A stretch of 64,000 nucleotides of DNA from Rhodospirillaceae bacterium bin65 (GCA_002238725.1 MPMX01000014.1:1-64000), one strand, 5' to 3'. Shown: positions 1 through 8,636, counted from the stretch's first letter. A program made the numbers and translations. The notes: generated by a model from the sequence alone, not told the origin.

Positions 1-354
1 GCTGCTTCGCCTTCCGGTTCACCAGAAGGCTCGCGGCATCCAGGACAACCGTCTCGAGGGCCATGGCGCCGTCGAGCCAGCGTGCCAGCCAAAAGCCTTC
101 ATAGCCCGCCTCGTAGCAGTTCAGAACACGTACCTCTCGCTCGAGAACCCGCTCGGCCTTGGCTCGATTCCGCTCGATCAAATCCTGCAGTGCATCGACG
201 TTCGCGGCTTCGATCGTGTGCAAGCCGATCCGCTCGTTCACCGGGCTCTTGATCCCGACCACCCAGCTCGTCCCGCTGATCTCGATCGCAACGTACAGCG
301 TGCAATTCTCCGCACCGGCCGGCGCGGCGGTTTCGTTCCTTGGAGGCATTCCGA
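1..354 (-). CDS. IS110-family transposase, N-terminal part (cut by window edge)
   Basis: The open reading frame starts at ATG 354 and runs off the left edge, giving 118 residues. It has the N-terminal layout of IS110 DEDD transposases: a first strand LYVAIEIS holding the first acidic residue (Glu here, usually Asp), a helix rich in Glu/Arg, then CYEAGYEGFWLARWL and VLDAASLLVNRKAKQ. The latter two match the family blocks 'CYEAG.DGFWL' and 'V.D.SS.EVNRR'. IS110 elements move by a site-specific, bridge-RNA-guided mechanism and lack terminal inverted repeats. The C-terminal serine-containing domain is outside the window, so intactness cannot be judged. Confidence 0.8.
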
Positions 355-493
355 ATCTCCTGATGAGGGTTGGAAAGAGCGGCACCGTAGCGCCGGTCTC
401 CCGACTGGCCCTCATAGGATCTCTCGGCGGCGTTGCGGACGGGGGCGGGGTGCGGCGGCGGTAACAGGCTCAGGGGCCGGGAGCGCGGGCGCT
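355..493 (-). other. IS110 left-end leader, possible bridge-RNA region
   Basis: These 139 bases separate the IS110 transposase start from the next gene. In IS110-group elements the non-coding left end before the transposase encodes the bridge RNA that pairs with target and donor DNA. The position fits, and the stretch is G-rich with no ORF of its own that I believe. I did not fold it, and no left terminus or target core was identified, so this is inference from location. Confidence 0.3.
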
Positions 494-715
494 CTACTTC
501 CCTTTGTCGGCCTCGGCCCGGTCGGCCGCCTGGTCCAGCAGGTCGGCGGCGTTGCGCAGTGCGGCGGCGGCATCCCGGATGCAGCGGACGCTCACATGCG
601 GTGTGGGCGCGAGATCGGGATCGGCTGTCCAGGCGATCCAGAAGGAGAGCTGCGACAGCGCCTTCAGCGCGCGCCTGAGCGCCTCGGCGGGGGCGCCGTG
701 GATCGCGCGCGTCAT
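494..715 (-). CDS. Small hypothetical protein after VWA gene
   Basis: A 73-residue ORF whose ATG overlaps the TGA of the VWA gene (ATGA, bases 712-715), which suggests translational coupling and argues against the longer upstream start. It is alpha-helical and alanine-rich: an Ala/Leu helix near residues 8-22, WIAWTADPDLAPTP in the middle, and a C-terminal helix RNAADLLDQAADRAEADKGK. No domain is recognised and no signal peptide or TM segment is seen. It is the last gene of the MoxR-DUF3150-VWA cassette, so a cofactor role there is possible but unproven. Confidence 0.55.
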   Translation of the reverse strand: MTRAIHGAPAEALRRALKALSQLSFWIAWTADPDLAPTPHVSVRCIRDAAAALRNAADLLDQAADRAEADKGK

Positions 716-2097
716 GACGGGGCTCCCCGGTCGGTGGCGATGTCGATGCGCTCGCCCCAGGGCTCCCGGTTCCAGTTCTCCGGCGGCTTCGACCAATTAC
801 AGAAGACGACCGGAAACGGCGGTTCCGCCTCGGGGTAGCTGGAGCACTCCATGTCGGTGAAGTAGAGGCAGACGGCGGGCTGGATCCCGTGCTCTTCGAG
901 CCATTGGAAGCCTGGCCGGAAGTCGGTGCCGCCGCGCCCCTTCAGCGCGATTTCCTCGGGCAGCTCGTCGGGCGCATACTCCGCCGCGTCCTGCAGCACG
1001 GCGTCGACCTGGAGCACGACGACGCTGTCGGGCCTGACTTCGGCCGCGATCTCGCGGAGCTCCGACCAGAACTCGGACAGGGTCGTCGCCGGCAGCGAGC
1101 CCGAGGTATCGATGATGACCGCGACGGTCTCGATGCCCTCGGAGCGGATTGAGGGCAGGTAGAGCCCGGAGTCGATGAAGCGCCGGTTGGGCAGGCTCCA
1201 GGAATAGTCGCTCTTCGCCGCATCGGTCATGTAGCGGCGAAGCAGGGTCCGCCAATCGAGCGTGCCGGCATGGGCGCCCTTCACCGTCTTTTCGACCTGG
1301 CCCGGAACCTTGCCTTCGGCCCTCGCGATGTTGAGCGCCTGGTGCATCGCTTCGTCCCAGGCCTGCTCCTCGGCGGCGACGTCCACCGGCGTCTCGCCCG
1401 ATTCGCCGGCGTCGCCCGCCCGCGCGCCGGCGTCCATAACCTCGCCGGTGCCGGACGGGTCGTGACTCGGCGGCGCGTCGGACGCGCCATCCTCGCCCTG
1501 GTCGTTGCCGTCCCGGCTCTGGCCGTGACCGTCGCCTTCGTCCGGATCGCCACCGCCGCCGTCCTGGTCCTGGGGGTCCCCGTCGCCGGTGTCATCGTCA
1601 TCGCCGTCGGGTGACGATTGATCGGCGGCCAAACCGCCAGCACCGGCTGCGCCGGACGGTGCGTCCCCCTCGCCCTCGGAACCGCCGTCCTCGGGCGTCG
1701 GCAGGCGGTCGTAGGCCTGTTCGACGCTGAGGTCGTCCCAGGCTTCCGCGTCCGGCGGCAGCGTGAACCCGGCGTCGCGGATCAGCGCATGGGTGACGAG
1801 CTGCGAAGCCATCTGCCAGCGCTCGGGATCGCGCTCGCCCCGCCGTGTGTGGTGCTTCAAGGCGCAGGCCATCACCACCCGCGCCATCGCGGTCTCGATC
1901 AGATGCGCCTCGGTCTCCGCCACCCAGCGGGGCGAATAGCGGATTTCGTGGCCGTCCGTCGCCAGCGTCTCGCGGGTGGGATCGGGGCGGAGCGGCAGCC
2001 GCAGCACGAGGCTCCCGAAGAAGGGCTGCTTGCGCAGCAGCTCCGTCACGCAGTCGCTGACCCGGAGAGCGGACTCGCTGAGCACGCGGGCGGCCAT
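712..2097 (-). CDS. DUF2201-like/VWA-domain protein with degenerate metal site
   Basis: 461 residues. The N-terminal ~125 residues resemble the putative metallopeptidase domain of DUF2201 proteins, but where relatives have HExxH this protein reads RVVMA (about residues 73-77); only KHHTRRGERDP is kept. A long Asp/Gly/Ser-rich acidic linker (about 135-240) follows. The C-terminal VWA domain has a complete-looking MIDAS: DTSGS (330-334), the Thr in GRGGTD (387-392) and FTD (413-415). VWA proteins of this kind work with MoxR AAA+ ATPases as metal-dependent chaperone-like pairs, and such an ATPase lies upstream at 3175-4200. The start ATG overlaps the upstream stop as TGATG. Confidence 0.8.
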   Translation of the reverse strand: MAARVLSESALRVSDCVTELLRKQPFFGSLVLRLPLRPDPTRETLATDGHEIRYSPRWVAETEAHLIETAMARVVMACALKHHTRRGERDPERWQMASQLVTHALIRDAGFTLPPDAEAWDDLSVEQAYDRLPTPEDGGSEGEGDAPSGAAGAGGLAADQSSPDGDDDDTGDGDPQDQDGGGGDPDEGDGHGQSRDGNDQGEDGASDAPPSHDPSGTGEVMDAGARAGDAGESGETPVDVAAEEQAWDEAMHQALNIARAEGKVPGQVEKTVKGAHAGTLDWRTLLRRYMTDAAKSDYSWSLPNRRFIDSGLYLPSIRSEGIETVAVIIDTSGSLPATTLSEFWSELREIAAEVRPDSVVVLQVDAVLQDAAEYAPDELPEEIALKGRGGTDFRPGFQWLEEHGIQPAVCLYFTDMECSSYPEAEPPFPVVFCNWSKPPENWNREPWGERIDIATDRGAPS

Positions 2098-3011
2098 CAG
2101 GCGGCCTCCCGCACCGGCTCGGCGGCAGGCTCTTCGGCGCGAGTCCCGAAATACCCCGCGAACTTCTCCGCCAGCGCGTCGGCGTCGCGCTTAACCTGGG
2201 CCCGGGCTGCCGGGTCGAAGGTCCTGGACGGCCTGAGCGCGTCGGGCTCGACGCTGGCGATCTTCTCCTTCACCTGCTCGCAAAGCTGCGCCAGCTCGTC
2301 GTCGCCGAAGATGTTGAGACGCGGCACCACGTCGACCAGGTCGCGAATGTTCGAGATCATGGTGTCGCGGAACACCAGCGGCTTGCCGTCGTCGTCCTCG
2401 CGCAGCCGTTCGGAGACGCGTTCGACGGCCTCGCCGATCCGGCGGTAGAGATCGCGCACCGCGCCGTGGAGCTGTTCCTCGACATGGCGCTCGATGTCGC
2501 GCTTCACGCGCTCGGTGTCGTCGGAGGCGAGCTGGGCGATGAAGTGATCGGCGTCCGGCACCGGCGTAATGCGGTAGCGGATGGCGAACTTGCCCTGGAG
2601 GTCTTCCTTGGAGGGATAGTCCTCGATGCGGAAGAGCTTGCCGAGGTCGAGCCGGGACTGGTCGATGTAGTCGTCGTAGTCCTCGATGAAGCGGGCGCGC
2701 TGGCGCACCACGCGCTCCCGCAGCCCGTCCATCAGCTCGGTGTAGTGCTCGTAGTTGGCGACGGTGAGAAGGCGCGCGCCCTTGTCGTCCCAGGGAAGCG
2801 AGTTGGCGTAGTGCTTCGTCCTCGCCTCGCTCATGGTGGCGGTGAGCGCGGCGAAGGCGGCCTTGGGCAAGAGGCGCTTGTTGTAGCGCCCGGCCCCGGT
2901 CGAGGCTTCGTGGGCGACGGCGACATGGTCGCTCGCCTGGCGGTCGTAGAGCCGGCCGGACCAGGCGGCGATGTGCAGGCCGACCAGCATGGCGTCGCGG
3001 TTGAGGTCCAT
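2097..3011 (-). CDS. DUF3150-family protein
   Basis: 304 residues starting MDLNRDAM, chosen because GAGAGGAG sits just before it; the longer upstream ORF is a shadow. The protein is soluble, charged and mostly helical. A conserved-looking stretch LPWDDKGARLLTVANYEHY lies near residue 70, followed by a long helical region and a Glu/Arg-rich C-terminus. It matches my recollection of DUF3150 proteins, which occur between AAA+ and VWA genes in integrated elements. Function is unknown. It is coupled to the VWA gene by a one-base overlap, so the two products are probably made in fixed ratio. Confidence 0.6.
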   Translation of the reverse strand: MDLNRDAMLVGLHIAAWSGRLYDRQASDHVAVAHEASTGAGRYNKRLLPKAAFAALTATMSEARTKHYANSLPWDDKGARLLTVANYEHYTELMDGLRERVVRQRARFIEDYDDYIDQSRLDLGKLFRIEDYPSKEDLQGKFAIRYRITPVPDADHFIAQLASDDTERVKRDIERHVEEQLHGAVRDLYRRIGEAVERVSERLREDDDGKPLVFRDTMISNIRDLVDVVPRLNIFGDDELAQLCEQVKEKIASVEPDALRPSRTFDPAARAQVKRDADALAEKFAGYFGTRAEEPAAEPVREAA

Positions 3012-3028
3012 CGGGTTCTCCTCTCGGG

Positions 3029-3163
3029 TTAGCGGAGCGTCCACACCGGGACGTCGAGAAAGGCGGCGAGCTTGCGCCTGGCCGCGTCGAGGCTCGGGGC
3101 CCGCACGGCGTACTTGCGCGACGGGGCATCCCCCGCCGGGCGGTGTGTGACCCACCAGTACAT
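3029..3163 (-). CDS. 44-residue small protein in MoxR cassette
   Basis: ATG at 3163 is preceded by GGAGGACGCC, a strong ribosome-binding site, and the ORF ends 17 bases before the DUF3150 start. It is missed if only the long overlapping ORF in the same frame is considered. The protein begins MYWWVTHRPAGDAP and has a basic amphipathic C-terminal half (SLDAARRKLAAFLDVPVWTLR is split here by function: helix about 24-36, then a short strand). No family is recognised. Position between the ATPase and DUF3150 genes suggests a small adaptor of the same cassette. Confidence 0.6.
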   Translation of the reverse strand: MYWWVTHRPAGDAPSRKYAVRAPSLDAARRKLAAFLDVPVWTLR

Positions 3164-3174
3164 GGCGTCCTCCT

Positions 3175-4200
3175 TCACTGGGTCTTGGCCGCCGCCCAGC
3201 GGATGAAGGCTGGCGATCGCTGGAGCGCGGGCTCCCGGCGCACGCAGGCGCCGACCAGCGATTCCCCGACCTCGCGGCGGAGGCGGGTGGCGTAGGTGAC
3301 GATGGCGTCCAATGTGACGTCGGAGGCCATGCGGTAGAGCGAGCCGCAGAGGGCCATCAGCGTGCTGGCGTTCTCGGGGATGTCGGCGTTCCCGGGGTCG
3401 TTGATGACCGCCCGCGGGTGGGGCAGCTCGCGCCACACCTTCAGGAACGCGGTGAACTGCACCGCCGCGGCCTCGCCGACCGTCCCCCGGAACAGGGCCC
3501 GCTCGACTTCCGGATCGAGGCCGTTGCGGTGCTTGACGATGTTGCTGGCAAACTCCCAGCTCCGGGGGCTCGGGAAAGCGTGCTCCTTCGACTGGGGCTC
3601 GAAGGCGTGAAGCAGGTCGGGCTCCAGCTCGATGAAGAACAGCACCTCCGGGGCGATCCCGTTCGCCGCGCCCCAGGCGCACCAGTCCTTCGCATCGACC
3701 CGGATCTCCAGATGGACGAGACGGTTGCTGAGCGGCGTCGGCATGCGGTGCACCACGGCGCGATCGGCATCCCGGTTGCCGCAGGCGATCAGCGATGCGC
3801 CCTCGGGCAGCGCGTACTCGCCGCACTTGCGCTCCAGGAAGAGCTGATAGAGGGCGGCCTGCACCATCGGCACCGCGGACGGCAGCTCTTCCAGGTTGAT
3901 GAGCCAGAGGCCGGGATCGTCGGACGGCGGCAGGAACACCGGCGGCGCCCACCGCGTGCGGTCGGCGCCGTCGCGCCACGGGATGCCGCGCAGGTCGACG
4001 GGGTCGAGCAGCAGCGCCCGGACGTCGACATAGCTGCGGTTGGCGGCCGCGGCGACCTGCCGGGCGATCATCGATTTCGCCGCCCCGGGGGGTCCCCACA
4101 CCATGGTCGGCTGGCAGGCCTCGACCAGAAGGGCGAGCACCTCGGCGAGCTCGCTCGGGCGCAGCGTGTAGTCGGCGGAGATGGTCTCAGGCAAAGTCAT
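3175..4200 (-). CDS. MoxR-like AAA+ ATPase
   Basis: 341 residues counted from the second Met (MTLPETIS), which has GGAG seven bases upstream; the first Met at 4206 leaves only one base of spacing. Walker A is GPPGAAKS (36-43). The Walker B region reads LINLEELP, so the acidic pair is Glu104-Glu105 instead of the usual Asp-Glu. Sensor 1 is IACGNRD near 136-142. This is the MoxR/dynein-related class that remodels partner complexes with VWA proteins, and a VWA protein is encoded two genes downstream. Leads the minus-strand cassette 494-4200; the stretch 4201-4259 separates it from the PAPS-reductase-like gene. Confidence 0.85.
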   Translation of the reverse strand: MTLPETISADYTLRPSELAEVLALLVEACQPTMVWGPPGAAKSMIARQVAAAANRSYVDVRALLLDPVDLRGIPWRDGADRTRWAPPVFLPPSDDPGLWLINLEELPSAVPMVQAALYQLFLERKCGEYALPEGASLIACGNRDADRAVVHRMPTPLSNRLVHLEIRVDAKDWCAWGAANGIAPEVLFFIELEPDLLHAFEPQSKEHAFPSPRSWEFASNIVKHRNGLDPEVERALFRGTVGEAAAVQFTAFLKVWRELPHPRAVINDPGNADIPENASTLMALCGSLYRMASDVTLDAIVTYATRLRREVGESLVGACVRREPALQRSPAFIRWAAAKTQ

Positions 4201-4259
4201 GGGCATGCTCCGGAATGGCGGGGAGACAGCCCGGGCCGCCCCTCACCGGGCGCCCGGAT

Positions 4260-5153
4260 TCACCCGGACCCCTGCGCCGCTCCACTCTCCGGGCACGGAG
4301 ACTTGAGGTCGTTGCGCCGCGCGAGGGGCCGCCGCGCCGCCGCCGGCCGGGATCGGAGGCGGCCGAGATCCATCGCGTCCGCGCCGTCGCCGGACCCGGA
4401 CGGGGAAATGCCCGTGAGTTCCGGCAGGGAAACGCCGGAGGGCGACAGGGTGTGGCCGATGCGGCGCTCGATCTCCACGTACTGCCGGTAGAGCTTGGGG
4501 TGGAGCTCGGCCGCGCGGCGCAGATCGGCGCGCGAGGCCATGATGCAGAAGCTGCAACTCAGCCTCGACATGCCGGCGGCGTAGGCCCAGTGCGGGGTCT
4601 GGCCGGCGGCGCGGATCACGAGGAAGACGTCCTCGGTCGAGAGGTCGAAGATCGGCAGCCAGTCAAAGGCCTCACGCCCGGCAACGCTCAGGCGCTGGTT
4701 GCGGCGCCAGGCGACACGTTTGGCGCGGGCGGCGCTTTCGTCGCGGCGGATGCCGAGGCAGTTGACGAGCCGGTTGCCGAAGCGGGGATTGAGATTTAGG
4801 TATCGGCGCAATTCTCGCTCGATAGGCGTTCTCTTGAAATCGGAAGTACACCAGCGGGCTTGGCTGCTAGGCCACATGCCGCGCTCCTCGACCCGATCGA
4901 GCAGGGTCTTGCCGGACGAAACCGGCGCCATGATGAGCGGCGCGGCGGCATGGGGGCCGGCGCCCTCCCAGCCGACTCCGCGGGGAGGGGCGTGGACGGC
5001 GACGAGCTGGGCGCGCGGAACGATCCTGGACAGCAGGATGGTCATCGATTGTGAATCCTTGCCTCCAGAGTGATTCACCGCCACGAGGGCGCCGGCCCGG
5101 ATCATTTCCCTGCACTGCGGGGGAACGCGGATTTCGGCGATGCGGCTGGACAT
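4260..5153 (-). CDS. PAPS-reductase/N-type ATP pyrophosphatase-like protein
   Basis: 297 residues. The start is placed at MSSRIAEI, with GGGGAG upstream; the 98 residues before it in the same frame lack coding character. The PP-loop SGGKDS (29-34) is the nucleotide-binding signature of the adenylyl-sulfate reductase/ATP pyrophosphatase superfamily. Later it has SSQARWCTSDFKRTPIE, LGIRRDESAAR and SRLSCSFCIMAS, as in the PAPS-reductase-like proteins common in phages and islands (DndC-like fold). The last ~35 residues are Arg/Ala/Pro-rich and may be unstructured. The substrate is unknown. It may serve DNA or RNA modification, but none of the other dnd genes is present. Confidence 0.75.
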   Translation of the reverse strand: MSSRIAEIRVPPQCREMIRAGALVAVNHSGGKDSQSMTILLSRIVPRAQLVAVHAPPRGVGWEGAGPHAAAPLIMAPVSSGKTLLDRVEERGMWPSSQARWCTSDFKRTPIERELRRYLNLNPRFGNRLVNCLGIRRDESAARAKRVAWRRNQRLSVAGREAFDWLPIFDLSTEDVFLVIRAAGQTPHWAYAAGMSRLSCSFCIMASRADLRRAAELHPKLYRQYVEIERRIGHTLSPSGVSLPELTGISPSGSGDGADAMDLGRLRSRPAAARRPLARRNDLKSPCPESGAAQGSG

Positions 5154-5473
5154 GGGTCGGTCTCCCCGGCGGTGGCGCGAGAGGCCGCTCTCCGGCCCCG
5201 AATGCGCCCCGCCGAGGCCGGCCCCTGCCTCCTGCGGATGCCACGCGGCCGGGGTGTTGAACGTCGAGCGATGGGGAGATGCTGCGGCGGAAGCGTGTCG
5301 GGATCGGCGGAAGGGAACGGGAAGCGCGGCGGTTGCGAGGCGCGGCGCCGGAGTGCTAACTGCCGGTCGCGACCGACCGGCGGCTACGACCGGAAGCGAG
5401 GGAACCTCGTGTTCGGCGGAAGGGGGGCCGGCTGGCGACAGTGCCACGGCGCGGGATCGGAGGAAGCGGGGAG

Positions 5474-6658
5474 ATGAACAAATCTGCGATCGTCGCCCGC
5501 GTGGCCGCGCGGTTGGGTCTGGACAAGTTCACGGCGGAAGGCGCTGTCGAGACTGTTTTCGAGGCGATCGCCGAGGGGCTCGCGAAGGAAGAGGCGGTGC
5601 GGATCGCCGGGTTCGGTACGTTCGGGACGCGTAGTCGCGCCGCGCGTACGGGCAGAAATCCGCGCACCGGCGAGAGCCTGCCGATACCGGCCTCGAAATC
5701 GCCGTCGTTCAAGGCGGCGAGACGGCTGCGGGAGGCTGTGACGCGGGGCTGGCAGGAGGAGCAGGAGGAACCGGGTGACGATCGCCATGGTCGGCCCGGC
5801 AGCGCAGGCGCGATGCTGGAGATGTCGGACTGGCCGGGTGGCGTGGAGCCGGTCTGGACGGTGCTGGAGCCGGAAAGCATGGAGGCGCTGCGGGCCGAGC
5901 CGTTGGCGGACAATCCGACGCTGCGCCTCGCGGCCGATCTGCCGGACGAGGCGTTCGCGGAATCGGCGTTCGTGCGCAATGCGCTTATCGCGCTGCGCTG
6001 CATAAACGACGAGTTCCTGCCGAGGCTCACCATGAAGGGACATTTCGGGCGCGACATGGTTGCGGCGATGCGCGAGGCGATGACCTGGCCGGGGATGGAG
6101 GCGACCGAGCAGTACCGCGCGGGAAAGGCGCTGCGCGAGGGCGACGTGTGGGAGCTTCACCTGCTGCATCGGTTGATGGACCTGGCCGGGCTCATCGAGG
6201 GGGAGGCGGTGCTGTGCCGGTTGACCCCCCTGGGGCGCGAGATGCTCGAACCGGAAAGACGGGGCCCCCTCCAGGCGCTGCTGTTCAGACACCTCTACTG
6301 GCACGCGAACCTCTCGCAATTCGTGGTGACGTTTCCCCGCGGGCTGCCCGGCCGGTGGCCGCAGGACGATATCGGCGTGATCCTCTGGGGGCTCTCGAAC
6401 GTGGCCGGCGAGTGGCAGGGCGTGGACACGCTCAGGACGCTGACCGCGGTCCGCGACGATTCGGTGGCGGGACTGCACTGGAATGCGGAGGACACGATGT
6501 TCGCGGGCCGGGTGTTGCAACCGCTGCGCTGGTTCGGGTTGCTGGAATACCACGGGCCTCCGGAGAGGGCCGAGGTGGGCTGGCGCAAGAGCGCTCTCTT
6601 CGACCGCTTCCTGTCGTTCGATGTCCAACTCGTTGGGGAGCGCGGGACCGGTCACTGA
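5474..6658 (+). CDS. HU-family DNA-binding domain fused to a large C-terminal region
   Basis: 394 residues from MNKSAIVARV, preceded by GGAGGAAGCGGGGAG. Residues 1-90 are a full HU/IHF-type domain, including IAGFGTFGTRSRAARTGRNP and the terminal helix FKAARRLREAV. A charged linker (about 91-118) leads without a stop into ~275 further residues. The part LTPLGREMLEPERRGPLQAL onward resembles the winged-helix-like C-terminal half of pRiA4b ORF-3-type island proteins. HU proteins normally end at ~90 residues, so this is an unusual fusion or a very old frameshift join. The next gene encodes a SEC-C protein, a frequent companion of pRiA4b ORF-3 proteins. Confidence 0.7.
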   Translation: MNKSAIVARVAARLGLDKFTAEGAVETVFEAIAEGLAKEEAVRIAGFGTFGTRSRAARTGRNPRTGESLPIPASKSPSFKAARRLREAVTRGWQEEQEEPGDDRHGRPGSAGAMLEMSDWPGGVEPVWTVLEPESMEALRAEPLADNPTLRLAADLPDEAFAESAFVRNALIALRCINDEFLPRLTMKGHFGRDMVAAMREAMTWPGMEATEQYRAGKALREGDVWELHLLHRLMDLAGLIEGEAVLCRLTPLGREMLEPERRGPLQALLFRHLYWHANLSQFVVTFPRGLPGRWPQDDIGVILWGLSNVAGEWQGVDTLRTLTAVRDDSVAGLHWNAEDTMFAGRVLQPLRWFGLLEYHGPPERAEVGWRKSALFDRFLSFDVQLVGERGTGH

Positions 6659-6672
6659 ATGAGGCCTACAGC

Positions 6673-7179
6673 GTGAAACCGGCCGCATCGGCGCTGGGTC
6701 GCGTACGGACCCGGCAAGCGCTAGGTGAACCGCCGGCGGGCAGTCGTGCAATCGCCGGCCTCCAGAACGGCCCGTCGCTGCGAGTTCAATTCGGAGCTGG
6801 AGGAAAGCCGGGCGCTGTCGATGACGAGGCGGTAATCACGAAGATCGGCAGGAACCTACCCTGCCCTTGTGGCAGCGGCAGGAAGTACAAGCGCTGCTGT
6901 TGGCAACGCGACCGAGGCGCGCACGTGCCTGCCACGCCAGCGGTATCGCCACATGGATACCACCTGGCCGAGACCGATCTCGACCGGCTCTCGAACAGCG
7001 TCGTCAGCTTGCTCGACGAAGGTCGCCTCGATGAAGCCGACGCCGCCTGCGAGCAGTTGAGGACCCGCTCTCCCGAGGTGCACGATTGGCTGATGCGCAA
7101 GGTGATGGTCTGCGAAGCGCGCGGCGAAATCGAACGCGCGATCGAATACTGCGAGCGGCGCGGTCCTGCGCCAGCGTGA
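6673..7179 (+). CDS. SEC-C motif protein, probably truncated at its C-terminus
   Basis: Counting from GTG 6673 gives 168 residues; an earlier start in the same frame would run through the HU-fusion gene on another frame and is not credible. It contains the zinc-binding SEC-C motif IGRNLPCPCGSGRKYKRCCW, then a helical repeat region (LDRLSNSVVSLLDEGRLDEA ... EVHDWLMRKVMVCEARGEIE) like TPR-type relatives. The similarity stops at AIEYC, exactly where a decayed integrase fragment begins in another frame near 7160. A deletion probably fused the two and removed the normal C-terminus. Role unknown; it may act with the preceding HU-fusion protein. Confidence 0.65.
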   Translation: MKPAASALGRVRTRQALGEPPAGSRAIAGLQNGPSLRVQFGAGGKPGAVDDEAVITKIGRNLPCPCGSGRKYKRCCWQRDRGAHVPATPAVSPHGYHLAETDLDRLSNSVVSLLDEGRLDEADAACEQLRTRSPEVHDWLMRKVMVCEARGEIERAIEYCERRGPAPA

Positions 7180-7690
7180 GGACGAGAACCCGGTCTGCGT
7201 CTCCGCGGTGCGCCTGCTCCTGCTGGCCGCATGCGGGCCGGGTGAGATACGTCGCCTGCGGTGGTGCGAGGTCAAGCCGGAGCGGCTCGCCCTGATTGAC
7301 GCGAAGACGGGACCGAGGCACGTTCTGCTCGGCGAGGCTACGCGGGAGCTGCTGCATGGCCTCGCCGAAACGGCGTCCGGCGAGTGGGTGTTTCCGGGCG
7401 GCAAGGGGAAGAGACCGTTGAGTACGAATGACCTTTGGGCGTTCTGGACCAGGGCACGCGACGGGGCTGGAATCGTGGCGGATGCGCGGCTTCATGACCT
7501 GTGGCATGGGCACGCCTCGCGCTCGGTCATGAACGGCGAAAGCCTACATGTCGCCGGACGCCTGCCTGGGCACCGGCGGGCCACCACGAAGAATCGCTAC
7601 GTCCATCTTGACTACGGGACGCTAAGCCGAGCCGCCGAGCGGGTGGCGACGGCGCTCAATCTAAAACTGCGCGGAACCATAGTCACATGA
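7160..7690 (+). pseudogene. Tyrosine recombinase, C-terminal remnant, catalytically dead
   Basis: In the frame of GTG 7208, and extending back to about 7160 (AVLRQREDENPVCVSAVRLLLL), this is the C-terminal catalytic half of a phage-type integrase. Key positions are lost: the first catalytic Arg region reads ACGPGEI instead of TGCRxGE, and the HxxR box reads HDLWHGHASR with Trp in place of Arg. LPGH replaces LLGH. The Tyr is kept in KNRYVHLD. The N-terminal half is missing at the junction with the SEC-C gene. It marks an older integration or recombination event inside the island. Confidence 0.8.
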
Positions 7691-7730
7691 TAGTGTCAGG
7701 AATGAACTGCAAGGACCACTCTCCCGTGTC

Positions 7731-8636
7731 ATGGCCATCAGCATACGACATTTCGAACCAACCTACCGACTCTATTTTGACCGGTTCACCTCGGCGGATT
7801 TGGAATTGGCAGTGAAGGCCATGGTCGCCAAAGATGAAGAGTATTTGCAGATCGTTTTGGACGCGATCAGAGTTAGTTCACAATACAAGCCCAAGTTCGG
7901 TCAAGGATCAAAGGGTGGCGGGCTAACGCTTGAGCAATTTCGAGAGTTGTATCAAGGAGATGCCTTTTACAGTTGGTTTGGACTCGACAACCCGATGATG
8001 TACGCAGCCCACAAAGCAGCGGGCGGCATGACAAGCGTATATCGGCAAATCGGAATCGGGTGTGAGAGGCTGTTTCGTAGGGTTGTCAAAGACTCCATGG
8101 AACTATCAGAGGAAGATGTTACATGGTCTTATCAGGTGACATTGCCAAGTGGACGGAAGCGGACTCTGTATCTGGATGGGCGAGTTCCTCTTGACAAGAT
8201 CAGCGACAAGGCAAAGCGAGACCGTTTCCACCAATGGATGAACGAATCTGCAATAATGCTGGATGTCGACGATAAGGTGTTTGGGAGTTTATCGGGAACG
8301 ATTTTCGAAGTTCGGCAGGGTTATAAGAGTAAGGACTCAAAGCGACAAAACGCCGACATTGCCAATGCTGCCACGGCCTACACCAGAGGTTACTTTCCTT
8401 GTGCCGTCATTCTATCTGGACAGATAGACGGCGATGTGCTGATGCGCTACCGAGCGGAAAAGTGGTCCGTTGTAACTGGCATACTTGGTGCTACAGATCC
8501 ATTAATATCTACCTATGACTTCATGCGGGAAGTCATAGGATACGATCTCGCTGCATTCTTTGAGCGGAATAGCTCGACGCTGCGAGAGGAAATTGACACC
8601 ATCTTGCACTCCTTACTCGCACCGGAGGCGATGTGA
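7731..8636 (+). CDS. Putative type II restriction endonuclease
   Basis: 301 residues, lower GC than its surroundings. Its stop overlaps the start of a DNA methyltransferase gene (GTGA, 8633-8636), the usual restriction-modification layout. A candidate PD-(D/E)xK-like core is IFEVRQGYKSKDSKRQNADI (191-210), with Glu193 and Lys199/Lys201 and preceding Asp178/180/181, followed by the strand FPCAVILSGQIDGDVLMRYR. No signal peptide or TM segment. The recognition sequence cannot be read from the protein. Weak RBS at ATG 7731; MAISIRHF is the first plausible start after the integrase remnant. The endonuclease role rests mainly on gene context. Confidence 0.65.
   Translation: MAISIRHFEPTYRLYFDRFTSADLELAVKAMVAKDEEYLQIVLDAIRVSSQYKPKFGQGSKGGGLTLEQFRELYQGDAFYSWFGLDNPMMYAAHKAAGGMTSVYRQIGIGCERLFRRVVKDSMELSEEDVTWSYQVTLPSGRKRTLYLDGRVPLDKISDKAKRDRFHQWMNESAIMLDVDDKVFGSLSGTIFEVRQGYKSKDSKRQNADIANAATAYTRGYFPCAVILSGQIDGDVLMRYRAEKWSVVTGILGATDPLISTYDFMREVIGYDLAAFFERNSSTLREEIDTILHSLLAPEAM

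Noticed and set aside
712-4200. The VMAP-type ternary conflict system together with the MBL/trypsin genes
   Set aside because: MoxR and VWA genes are present, but no VMAP-like gene is seen and the two clusters are 8 kb apart on opposite strands; treated as separate.
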